A stretch of 64,000 bases of DNA from Clusia tigrina (taxonomy: Eukaryota > Arthropoda > Insecta > Diptera > Clusiidae), in contig OV050030.1 in the NCBI GenBank assembly GCA_920105625.2, forward strand, positions 29,630,516-29,694,515, in the 5' to 3' direction. The position numbers and the translations under genes were made by a program. How positions within the stretch are numbered: position 1 is the stretch's first letter; each line of letters begins with the position of its first letter. Positions 47,762-60,254 of this stretch are shown here, piece by piece. Under the pieces are notes generated by a model. That model saw only the letters and a program-made list of their open reading frames with translations, had not been told where the DNA came from and ran no database searches.

Positions 47762-47960
47762 GCATATTTCTTATCCATTTACCCTGGTCAAGAATATATA
47801 TGAATGTACCTGGTAAGATATCTTTGGGTGTCACATATTTCTTATCCTGTTACCCTGATGAAGAATATATATGAATGTGCACCAGCATATTTCTTATCCT
47901 GTTACCCTGATCAAGAATATATATAAATGTACCTGCTAAGGTATCTTAGGGAGTCACAAA
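47762..47960. repeat. Tandem repeat, about 2.7 units of 71 bp
   Basis: CATATTTCTTATCC starts at 47763, 47834 and 47886. The second unit lacks about 19 bases, giving periods of 71 and 52. Shared blocks are TTACCCTGRT, AAGAATATATATGAATGT and TATCTTWGGGWGTCACA. Confidence 0.8.
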
Positions 47961-50189
47961 TATCTACTTAAGTCTAATATGCAATGGGTATAGTGCACGT
48001 TAAAGCAACCTCATAGGAAATCACAACTATTGGGGCAACATCTTTGGGGTGTTTTAAACTAATTTCGATAACTCATTAAGGGAGTCAGTCATCTTCAGAT
48101 TAACCAGACAATGAAGACATTAACTAGAGAAAGTGATCTAAGCAGCTTAGTCAGTTTGATCAAATATATTTGGTTGTGCTCCATGATTTGATGTGATAGT
48201 TTCGTCAAGAATTTTCATAACTTTGGGATAAGAGATCAATTATACTTTCATGTTTAGGATTTAAATGCTGTATAAGGCAGAGACAATCGACCCGAAGTGA
48301 GACTGAGTCCACATAAAAGGCCCTTTTTGGTTTATAAGATAAAGGTGGGCGATTTGTGTACTTCCTGATCTTCCTCTAGTCATTTTCAAAGTAGGACAAA
48401 TTTTAACAACTCATTGAATTCAATTATCTAGCTGATCCTCCAGGTCATTGAAAGAAATTCGCATGTGTAATGAAGTTCAATGGAAGGGATGGTAATGGAC
48501 ACATCTCACAAAGTGTGCGGATGAGTAGTTACTTTAACATGGGTTTAAAGGTCTTTGCATATATGTTTCAGTTTTTGATTCAAGATTATTATCAACAAAA
48601 GCAATCTAGTAATCACATTCAAGAATAAAACTGTAGACAATGAAAACATACGTGAGAGGCTTCTGTTTCCATAGAAGAACATTTTAATTGTTTCTGTAGT
48701 TCGATTCAAAATATTGCGCTGACGACAACATACAAATATAACATCTCTTACCATACACAACTCGTACCTGAATGAAATTTTTTCTGTCGATAAAATACAA
48801 GGCGTATATAGAATAGGTAGATATAGATATAGATAGGTCCATTTGTAATATGTAAATTGTGCATTGTGCTACATAAAAACAGTAGAACTCTGAGCTGAGA
48901 GCACTTGCATTGGAGCACAGCTGGCGATCATGCCAGGCGCTCTTCTAAAATTTCGTTACTTTTCCTACAGGGAAGCTGTTGTTAACATCAGAGACTTTGT
49001 TTGCAAGTGTGTGTTTGTGTGGTCATGTGTCTACGCATGCGTAGACAACAGACATTCATAACTTGAAAAATTTTTGACATTTACATGCAACTTTGTACAT
49101 TTGGACCCCGTATACCTCTAATGATGGCTGACGGTAGCACGCAACTTAAAACTTTACCTTTACGTGTACCTGCATATATGACCCGCAGTTGAACTGTAAT
49201 TACAAGAAAGCGGCTGCACTCTCCCACATGCAATGGCCAACTATGCCAACTCGAAGACTTGGAGTCTGTAATTTCAGTAGTCACTACAGTAGCGCTGCCG
49301 CCTCAAATACGCGTTTACATGCATACAAATTCATTTATATTAAAATGCAACTAAATTAAGTTTTTAATGTTAATGCATGTTGTTTTGAGCATACTTTGAC
49401 ACGACATGACACCGGCTGCATGCGCCACTTGCAGTAATTTCGTAAATTGATTTGTTGATATGTGAAATTCGAGCTGGTATGGGTGTTGATTGGGCGACGC
49501 TGAACATGCTGCAATTGTGTATCGTATTGTGTAACTGTTTATATAAGGTTCAAGATGCTTTTCATCATTGCTGAAATTCGTTTGTGGTGAAAATTTTTGT
49601 TGGCCGGAGAGAGAGTGTTGTGGTGTTTGAGTTATTTCGTTAATGGAGCATCAATTCCATTAAAATTCGATGGAAATACACTCGTGATCTGTGTAGTGTG
49701 ATTGCTGTTTAAATAACTGTGAAATATGCGTAGACAAAGCAAAAATCGTAGATGATAATTATGATAAAAAAAACAATTTCACAATTATTGAATTTAAAAC
49801 GGGCCTCGCCCAAGCGCTGTTCATACATTTAGTACGCCCTTTAATAGGGGCAAAAAAAAACCGTTTCAGTTGTATCTGATTTGTGTGTTAATTTTAACAT
49901 TTATTTGTAGATTTATTATACGGAACTACTCTTGCAATCCCCATCGAAATTGTGTAATATAATTTTCATCAGAAATTTTATCCATCATCAATGATAAAAC
50001 ACTTAATTAATTTTAATGGGAAATCATTGTTCCAATTACAAGGTTTTTATTCATCTTTTAATTTGAACTGACAAACAACTGCAATTGAACATTTGAAAGT
50101 GAAGATTTAACGTGGAGTGGTTTAATAGAGTAATAATGGATTCTGGAATTGATTAATTGCACACAAATTGTGTAATAAAACACAAACTA
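47961..50189. other. Non-coding region, partly of moderate GC content
   Basis: No gene recognised. The part at 48880-49700 is less AT-rich. It contains a perfect 20-base palindrome (49028-49047) and a TATATAA at 49540-49546 followed by a GAGAGAGAG run near 49610. It looks regulatory or leader-like but has no defined transcript. Confidence 0.4.
49028..49047. repeat. Perfect 20-bp palindrome
   Basis: TGTCTACGCATGCGTAGACA equals its own reverse complement, with no spacer. It contains the CGCATGCG core. Confidence 0.9.
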
Positions 50190-50289
50190 TTAGTTTAATA
50201 ATAGGTAAAATGCATACCTGTATACTCGTATATACTTACACATATACACATACAGACGCATATACATATACATATCCATATACATATGC

Positions 50290-51390
<1,101 letters not shown>

Positions 51391-53258
51391 GTGCAATTTG
51401 TTTTTTCGGTACGCAAGGAGGATATGGACCATCCCAAATCCTTCAGGCCTATCAGTTTGACAGCCTTTGTACTAAAAGCAATGGAGAAAATAGTTAATAT
51501 ACACCTCCTCGGGACCGTATTGAAAAGGGAGCCTTTATATCCTTGTCAGTTTGCATATATTGCGGGAAAATCGACTGAAACCGCACTATACCATCTGACT
51601 GATTTTATTCAGGCAGCACTGGATAAAAAAGAAATAGCACTTTGTGTCTTTCTCGATATTGAGTGGGGTTTTGACAACACTCCTCATGAATATGTGATTA
51701 GGGCTCTTAACAATAGAGGATTAGACAATACCACTTCCAATTGGATACGAGCTTTACTCAACACTAGACTGACTGAAGCTGAATCTGAAGCAAGTGACAA
51801 AACTATTAAAGTCAAAGTCAATAAAGGAGGTCCGCAGGGTAGAGTATTATCACCCATTTTGTGGAGCATAGTAGTTGATGATATTCTGGTAACTCTCAAA
51901 TCGAGGCATATCATGTCAAGGGTATGCGGATGATATTGTGATAATAGCTAGAGAAAAATCCGAATCCACCCTTTGTGATATTATCCACAGGGGCTTATTA
52001 GCAGCTAGTGAATGGTGCAGGAGAACAGGATTGAAGATCAATACCTCAAAGACCACCATTATGCCCTTTACTATAAAAAGATCTCTACCATATATGAAGC
52101 CTATTCTTCTAAATGGTACACAGGTCGATATTAGCTCTAAGACCAAATACGTCGGAGTCATTTTCAACAAAAAGGTATTGTGGAAGACAAGAAAATATCT
52201 AGAATCAAATTACACCCAAAATATATGTGGTAACAATCCAGGTCAAGAATATGGTATACTAAAATCTCACAAGGATTTTATGCCAAGAAAATTCAACTAT
52301 GCACACAAATACATTACAATGATGAGATGCAAAAGAGAATACAAAGGTTTAACTGAGGCTTATAAACTTAGAAACGGTTCTAAGACAACGGACGGTACTG
52401 GGGCAGGAGTATTTGGGCCTAGAACCAATGGGTTCTTTCCCAAGCATTTTTCAAGCGGAGATGCGCGCTATTGAAAGATGTGCCCAGATCAACATTGACA
52501 GGAAATATCGGGGAAAAACATCGTGATACTATCCGATAGTCAAGCAGCACTCAAGAGATTGAGCTCACCCTTGGTGAGGTCTAAACTTGTATGGGACTGT
52601 ATTGGGAAGCTAAACTCTCTAGGCAGGATGAACAAGTTATCTCTAATGTGGGTACCAGGCCACATAGGAGTAGAGATAAATGAGAAGGCTAATAGCTTAG
52701 CAAGAAAGGCTGCGGCGTCTCCTTTCAACCGCCCTGAACCCTTCTATGGGCTATCATCCAATACCATTGGAGGTCTGCTGAAGAAGTGTCTAGATGCAAA
52801 AAGAAGTCAAACCTGTAAAACTCTTCCGGGATTAAGACAGTCGAAGTTCTTCTGGGAGATTTTAATCCTAAAAGAGCTAAGGAGTTAATAAATATGCCAT
52901 CATCACAGATATTTTAAGCGGACATTGTAGACTCAACTACCATATGAGCAAGTTGGGTATATCTTCAGATGCCATCTGTCGATTCTGTGGAGAAAGTAAC
53001 GAAACCTCACTGTACCTGATCACATACTGCGGACCATTGTCACACAAAAGACTCACGTGTTTTGGAGAATATATCTTAGATATGAGCAAGATCCCTCAAC
53101 TCGATTTTTCCAAAATATATGAATTCCTGTTGAAAATTAACCAGACAAAAGATTTCTAGATGAGACTATCCTCATCTTTCAAATGAATAGAGGCATCACA
53201 ATAGATGTTTTAGGTCGCAGTGCATAACACCCTTAAATAAATCTAATCTAATCTAATC
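51391..53258 (+). mobile_element. (TAATC)-tailed LOA/I-like retrotransposon, RT to 3' end
   Basis: The RT domain begins near 51435 (FRPISLTAFVLKAMEKIV), with YIAGKSTETALYHL, motif A (CVFLDIEWGFDNT), motif B (GGPQGRVLSPILWS) and, after a one-base shift at about 51915, motif C (GYADDIVIIA). The RT thumb follows (GLKINTSKTTIMPF, KTKYVGVIFNKKVLW). A deletion then joins it to RNase H (GSKTTDGTGAG, VILSDSQAALKRLSS, WVPGHIGVEINEKANSLA). The C-terminus, at about 52944-53159, has CRFCGESNETSLYLITYC. Three frames are needed. The tail is CACCCTTAAATAAATC plus TAATC units ending near 53257. The 7665-8007 fragment is the same family. Confidence 0.88.
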
Positions 53259-55462
53259 TTAAAGGTTGAAAACTAACTGGTTGATACATCTCACTAAATC
53301 TATCGTTGGAAATAATTTGAAAACTTTTGTTCTATTGCTTCCAAATTTCTTATTTGACAATATAAAATTTAGCGACACGTCTTTAATTGATTGTTCATAA
53401 AATATTGATATTCACTTGTATAAGTGGCCATATAAACATTAACCAAGTCTAGAACTTAACATGGACTATCATAAACAATGTTAAGGTTTGAATCCACTCT
53501 GACACACATGATTGTTTTTCATGCAAATATTATTCTTATAAATACTTGTTGACCTCCCCTGACCTTTCAGATTTCTAACTTCTGCAATTCATTTTCCCAC
53601 TTCTTGATCTCAGTATAATACATATTACGCAATTGTAAACCTTTTTCTCAAAAGATTGATTATTAATCATTACGAAGACTTCATTGAAATTAGTTTATTC
53701 TTCAATATTCGTGCAAGGTAAACTAAAGTTAAATGTATATTCAAGGTTATCATCGCAAATCTGGTTTAAGAATGATAAGCAAAATATTTTATTTATATTT
53801 CACTGGTTAAATGTAAATTAATTTTGTTAGCAAAAGACTGGAAACTGAAACGACAGAACAAGCGAATGTAACTTTCAAAGAGAACAAGTTGTGAAGAGCG
53901 GCTACATTGTGTGTACGGGTAAATGATCGCATATCAAGAACACTTGCAGAAAACAACAAAACAAATTACTGCCAAATCTGACCTTAAAATAATTGCGCTC
54001 AAATGTTCAAATAGAGACGGGCTGTCAGTAAAGAAGCAAGATTCCATAATTGCTCTATGCCAAAGAATAACCAGTAATTCAGTGCTGGATATTCTGGTTT
54101 ACTCATAATACTTTTTGTGCACTGCCAGTGAGTGGTACACTTGTCATTTCTGATGAAGAAGAAAGTTCATGATAATAGTTTCGCCGGCTTGAAGATGAGA
54201 AGACGGTGGGAATTAAGATATAAGTAAAAATTTGTTGTTATATTACTATTACTATTACTATTCATATGAACATGACTGCAAACACAACAGCTTTGAGTAG
54301 AGACCAATATTGAGGGAATTGAAAGTCAACTTGGAGTTTGTGGTTTTATGAACATTATTTGGTATTTTAGTGCCTTCAAAGGAGGACTTTGTCATCTAGC
54401 ATCTAAATTCACCATCTCTGGATTGAACTTCCTTCCTTCATATACAATTTTCTATCTATACTCGTATATATCCATCTTCCATTGATTACAAATCCCGTCA
54501 TCTTTTATACATAATTTTATCATTTATACAAATTTTGTTGTTGTGGCATTTTATTGTTGTTGCATTTTATTATTGTTGCATTTTGTTATTGTTTCAAATC
54601 GATGCTAATTTGAGCTGACCCCAACCCTGGCATCACAGCAGCCGCTTTCTCCACAACATTTCAGAAATACTGAACAGCTTCTTGCATTTTCCTATACCTA
54701 GATGCAGTCGCCTTATTCTCCGTCATCGCCCACTTGAACTAAACAATCATTAATTTTAACCCAGTCGAATTATGCAAAAAAAATTGTGTCCATCGCTGCA
54801 ACAAAACGGACAAAAGTTTAAGCAAATAGTGCTTGTAATGGTAAAAGTCAATGGCTGCATCAATCAGCTCAGCAACTCAGCAGCGAAATCCCACAAAATG
54901 CAACAAAATGCAATGTAAACAGTTTTTGTTATTTAGTGTTTGCTGTTTGTTGTCTTGCAATGGACGCTGGCACGAGCACTGCTTTCTGAAGTGCAAACCA
55001 AGCCCTCAGCGCACGATGAGTAATGAACACATTGCAACTTCTACAATGCAACCAGCTTCTTGATAATTTATCTTTTTTGCAGCCACCTGAAGTGGAGTTG
55101 AGCGAGGCGTAGCTGCGCACTCACACATACACTCTTAGAGAGAGAGTGCTTTGTTCGTGAAGGGGCGTACTTGGTGATTCTTCAAAGTGTATGCAATGAT
55201 TTTCTTTGAAATACTGTTTGGTCTATTAGCTGAATCCAGCATGCTTCAGAAATACGAGTATGCTAATGGAGCCATTGCACAGTCAGTCGTCACTTCAGAG
55301 TTGCACTTGTGGACAGAGTTGCCATTTCTGCCAATTGTCACAGATCGATAGAGATAAATACACAGAAATATATACAAAGAAATATATAGAGGCATACCAA
55401 GATAAACAGTAATTATCAATGCAAAAAGAAATGCGAGTTTGCTTATACTAGTGAAGAGGTGG
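53259..55462. other. Non-coding region
   Basis: No gene or element recognised. (TTATTACTA)-like runs lie near 54240 and ATTTTRTTRTTGTTGC repeats near 54530-54590. The part 54600-55180 is less AT-rich and includes an AGAGAGAGAG run near 55137, possibly regulatory. Confidence 0.4.
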
Positions 55463-55504
55463 AAGGGAACATGATAGAATACCAAGGGAACATGCTAGAA
55501 TACC
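55463..55504. repeat. 21-bp direct repeat, two copies
   Basis: AAGGGAACATGATAGAATACC and its one-mismatch copy lie head to tail. Confidence 0.85.
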
Positions 55505-55760
55505 AATACCATATGGTTGTGATAATTAGCATCCAGTTCTCTTACTCTCTCCTGTCAACATCCGAATGCGGTTTCCTCTCAATCAATCGCGTTTACTCTC
55601 TGAAATTATAACGATAGAAGTAATGATGGAAATATGAGTGAGCAAGATACAGATATTACGCATCAATGGGTTGCCATGTCATGCGGCTATTTTAAGACAT
55701 TTTGAGAGTATTCCTGACTCTTTCGATTAAATCACACCAATTCATGCCTTCATGACAATG

Positions 55761-56757
55761 GTATATGCAGGATCTCCATTCCCTCGAGGGACGCATGGAA
55801 GGATGGCCTCCCCCCTCATGTAGAAGGGTTTCCCATCTACACAGATGGATCCAAGTTACAGAGTTGGGTGGGACGTGGTGTATTCTCAGAAGATTTGGAC
55901 ATTAACATGTCCTTTAGGATCCCCGACCACTGCAGTATTTTTCAGGCAGAGGTCGCGACTGTAGAAGCAGCACTATCTTGGCTAAGGAAGAAGAAGGTAT
56001 CTGGACATGATATTCGACAGCCAAGCAGCGTTGCGCTCCCTGGATTCGGCTAGATTCCTCAAAAGCCGTCAAGAGCTGCCGCAAATCTTTAGACGAGATA
56101 GCTAAGCAGACCCGTCTGCATCTGTGCTGGGTTTCCGGCCACAGAGATATTCCAGGGAACTGTAAAGCGGATGAACTTGCTCGTGAGCGTACTACCATAC
56201 CGATTGAACCAGATAGGTCGAACTTCGGTGTTCCTATTGCCACATATAAGCTCTTAATAAATTCAATATCCTTAGGCCCAGCGGACAGGTGCTGGTCTGA
56301 ATTTTCAGGATGTAAAATAGCTAGACAAACCTGGCCAGAGATAAATGTCAAGCGCACTAAGGACCTAATGGCTATAAATAGACAAAGTATAGGTTCCGTG
56401 ATTAGCGACCTAACGGAAAACTGGGCTCTGGGCACTCACAGGTGTAGGCTGGGGATTGCCTCTAACGACTTCTGCAGGAGTTGCATGAACGAGGAGGAGG
56501 AAGAGTCCATTGTACACCTGTTATACACGTGTCCACCGTTGCCCAGAAGGAGGCGCACTTTACTGGGTGGCCACTTTCTGGACTCTTTGGGAGATATCTC
56601 AAACAAAAAGATTAAGTCCATCAACTGCTTCATTAAAAGCTCCAAATGGCTGTACCTTTGAAAGGGATGGGACCTGATGTCTCATCCGATATTACAAGGG
56701 GTCAATGATGACAAAGTGCGCCTTCCGACGGCCGCCTTACCTACTTACCTACCTATA
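55761..56757 (+). mobile_element. (ACCT)-tailed LOA/I-like retrotransposon, RNase H to 3' end
   Basis: RNase H begins near 55840 (FPIYTDGSKLQSWVGRGVF, first Asp), then FRIPDHCSIFQAEVATVEAA (Glu). After a one-base shift come FDSQAALRSLDSA and HLCWVSGHRDIPGNCKADEL. The C-terminus is open: MAINRQSIGSVISDLTENW, CRSCMNEEEEESIVHLLYTC, FIKSSKWLYL with a stop at 56659-56661. The untranslated part ends in GCCGCCTTACCTACTTACCTACC. The copy at 41450-42160 and the 54-bp remnant at 16823 belong to the same family. It is 5'-truncated and relatively young. Confidence 0.87.
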
Positions 56758-58085
56758 GATATTAGATATAAAAGCAGCTAGTTTCTTACTTAATACACTA
56801 TTTTTAGACAATTTAAAACTGAATAAGATAAAAGTTCCATGAAGTCAGAAAAGCATAATTGTTCCTTGCTGCCGAGTGTGAAAAAACTATGAACAACAGC
56901 AACACAGAAAATGTATTAACCAGGAAAAGAGAAACACGTACCTATAGCGAACTCCATTACATTCATCATTGTTCTTCTCAGAGAACGAGAAAGTATTCTC
57001 TTACCAAAATTTCTTTCTCAATAAATCACAGAATTGGAGTTCAGTTTTACCACATGAAATAAATATCTCTAAAAAATGGTATCCAAATGAATTGAATATC
57101 TGTAAAAAATGGTATCAGTATCTATAGTTGCATTAAAGAGGTAAGATCCTCCCGAAATGCGCCCTCAAATATCATTCACTCTTTCATCCCATCTGTCAAA
57201 TGTTGAAAAGCATTGAAAGTCATCACCACGTCTCCTCACAGAGCGTTATCTAGTATTAATTTGAACCCATCCACACTGAACAAACCATACTGTAATATGT
57301 TGGAAAGAAATATGTTGTGCTGAACAGATCACAAATTTCAACTTCACAATTACAATGCTTTTCTTTGTTGTTTTGTTATCAGCAGTTTTTAACTACACTG
57401 ACAGTCGCTCTCTTCATTTTTAACATAAAAGCCAAAATCAAAGCGGAACTCACTGGGAGTCTTTTACAGCTTTATTGAACATTCGATTTCACTAAAAAAA
57501 TGATCGTCTCTAAGAGATAGCTTAACTTTCTATAGGTTTATGATGCTCTCCATACCAACGAGGCCATGATTTCTGTACCTTGTAGCAGAGACCATAGAGA
57601 TGGGAAACAATTGTCTTTGTTTATCATTAGTTGCCTATATGGATAGATTTTTTTATCATTGGTTAACCATAATTCTGAAGAAAATCAGCCACACTACAAC
57701 AGTTTTGCACATGGGTAAGTGTGCGCAAAACAAGAGTCATTTCTCTGTATTCTCTGCTTGTAGTCTTCTACTAGATTCTTTCATGAACTAGACTACACTT
57801 TCTGAAAAGAGTGATAGCCGAAGAATTCGAACAGGTTTCTATTCTAGATTGTGATAGATCAATCGCCGTATGTACCTACCATGTAATTATCTAGAATATT
57901 TTAAAGCAATCAGTACTAATATATTTTCCATTTTCCCAGTCAAATTTTTCAGTTACTTAATGTTTTTTGATCAGAAATTTATTGAACAATCTGATCAGAA
58001 ATTTATTGAACAACCTTACCATGTTAATAATTCAGTTTTCTCGTTTCAACAGAATGCTTCGTACCTTGGTATACACTCAAGTGCC
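56758..58085. other. Non-coding stretch with a 24-bp tandem duplication
   Basis: GATCAGAAATTTATTGAACA occurs at 57969 and 57993 (period 24, two units). No gene recognised. Confidence 0.45.
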
Positions 58086-58294
58086 TTTAAATCAGAGAAT
58101 ACAGAGAAAAGAAAGGCTTTTTCGCTGCCAGCGTCCGTAGCGGACACACCACGATTTTGAGCGGATTCACCACGATTTTGAACGGATTCACCATGATTTG
58201 GAGTGGATTCACCACGATTTTGAGTGTACAACGTCCGTTCCCTGCTTTGCCGTTTGAGGTTTAAGTTTCCTTTCTCTATATTCTCTGCTTTAAA
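58086..58294. repeat. Inverted repeat enclosing a 21-bp tandem array
   Basis: TTTAAATCAGAGAATACAGA and following bases (58086-58109) are inverted at 58271-58294 (24-base arms, two mismatches). Between them, 58140-58223 holds four 21-bp units of the GGATTCACCACGATTTTGA type. The minus strand is open across the array and would read QNRGES heptads. A third TTTCTCTGTATTCTCTGCTT lies near 57744. Confidence 0.75.
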
Positions 58295-58865
58295 TGCCGC
58301 CAATTCTTTGAATTCCAAACAATACACCACTGATAATCCACAATACACCACCACGCTTTAAATCACTTAGGAATTTTCTAACCACAATACACCACCACTT
58401 TATCGTGAACGATTTAAATCACTTGGGAATTTTCTGTCAGACATATTTACAACTTTTTGTGAGCATGAGGAACTGCTCTGAAACATGGTTCTGTAGCTTA
58501 AAAGATGAAGTTCTGCTTCGCCAACGCCAGCTACAATTTAAATCCCTCCGCCGATATAGCCGTCACTGCTAAATTGGATAAAATCTCATAAGTATCTGAT
58601 ATACATATGTATGTATGTATGTGTGCCTAATATAGTGTCAGTTGATTATTGCTCTTTCTTTAGTTCTAAGATATACTATACATGTGAATAATTTAAAGAT
58701 ATTTTTTCTTTCATTTAATCATTAATCATTCACACATTTTTACACAAATGACTAATTTTTAGTTTATTTTTGTGAATAATATTAAAATGTATTCTTAATT
58801 TATGCTAAACTGGCAGGCCTTATTTTGTTCTTTATGTTTGAGCTTCAGAGCGAAGTGATCACCAA
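58295..58865. other. Non-coding stretch with a 44-bp-spaced repeat
   Basis: CCACAATACACCACCAC starts at 58338 and 58382, each followed at some distance by TTTAAATCACTTRGGAATTT. Otherwise the 5' flank of tRNA-Glu. Confidence 0.5.
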
Positions 58866-58937
58866 TCCCATATTGTCTAGTGGTTAGGATACCCGGCTCT
58901 CACCCGGGAGGCCCGGGTTCAATTCCCGGTATGGGAA
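58866..58937 (+). tRNA. tRNA-Glu (anticodon CTC)
   Basis: A 72-base cloverleaf. The acceptor TCCCATA pairs with TATGGGA, the A box contains TCTAGTGGTTAGGA, the anticodon loop is GCTCTCA-type with CTC, and the B box is GGTTCAATTCC. The discriminator base is A, and there is no intron or encoded CCA. A T7 tract at 58939-58945 and a second at 58951-58957 end transcription by RNA polymerase III. The sequence is standard for insects and looks functional. Confidence 0.97.
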
Positions 58938-58938
58938 G

Positions 58939-58945
58939 TTTTTTT
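58939..58945 (+). terminator. RNA polymerase III T7 terminator
   Basis: Seven T residues start two bases after the tRNA-Glu 3' end; a backup T7 lies at 58951-58957. Confidence 0.85.
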
Positions 58946-60254
58946 GTTAATTTTTTTAAATAGGGAAATATTTTATTTTATATGTACATATATAAAAATA
59001 TTTGATATTTAGAAGAATATATTTTGTTTTGGAATGGAAGGAAAGCGAATGGCTCTCATATTGCTACGAAAATTGGTTTCTGTGCTAGTAGTTCGTCCAA
59101 TGGATGGTGCCCAGTGGTAGAAAACATTTGTTTGATTATTTCGCTTTAGTGGTTTAATTTTAGTTAAAGTTTAAATAATTACATCAGTTGAACTGGTTCA
59201 AAGTTTACTTCTAGTTCGTGTGTATCTCTGCTGATTGTTATTCTCAATAGATTGGCTGTTGTTGTATTTGGTATTTGATATAGTCGTGCTATGATTGCCA
59301 GATTATTCTTGACTATACTGAAAGATTGTTCATGCATGCTCTCAATGTAACATCATGGTTTGTGCTTTGTAATATGAAAGTAAGATATACCTTGATTCAC
59401 GACTAAAGACAAATGAATGAAAGAGATAGCAACACTTATGGGATGTTTCAGACATAATATGAATGTATCTCTTACAAATAGATTTTTCATATTTATAAAT
59501 TCGGAAATAACCATATCGTCACAATATATAACCAAAGAGTATACATAGAGATTGAATCACTCGAAATTTTGTGAAATGGAAGTGTGGGCGATTTCACAAA
59601 TATCGGTGAGTGGCAAGGGGAAGCGAGGTGCACTGCGTGTATTTATTTTTGCAGCAATAACTTCGCTCGTCATGCGAGCTCTATATTTGTATACTCTTTG
59701 ATATAACATTGCTCTTTATTCATACTAATTTATGATAGAATAGCTCATTGGAAATATAGTGGAATGTCGGAACTGACGAAAGGAAAAATTAAGATTAATT
59801 TACTTAACTTTAATTTAATTATTTAAAAATAAAAACTTTGACTTATACAGAAGGCATATTCATTTTTCGATGAACCCATTGACTCTGTCTTAAATAAACA
59901 TATCTACTACAAACATCCGAACCGACGTTTTTAGGTTCAATAGAAAAATTTCAGGCAATGGAAGGAGGCTTTAAAAAATTTCCAATTATATATAGTTATA
60001 TAGATTATATGTAAAGGAATATTACATGAACCTCGATGCACCTCGATGCACCGGAAGAATCAACATACAAATAGACGAGCATTCACAATTTGCATGTTCA
60101 AGTGACCAGATTGAAAATGACTCTATAGAATATAAATCAACGGTTGATCTCTATTTATATCTCATTTTTATCTGCCTATTACTCTTATAATTTATCTTTC
60201 GCATTGATACATCCTTACACGTCTTTGATGGTTAATTTGACTGATTAAGTGAAT
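58946..60254. other. AT-rich non-coding stretch
   Basis: No gene or known repeat recognised. Confidence 0.45.

Noticed and set aside
55914..56435. 173-codon minus-strand open stretch (also 41778-42074 plus)
   Set aside because: Antisense of the retrotransposon RNase H and C-terminal frames; the sense strand holds the YTDGS and zinc knuckle motifs.
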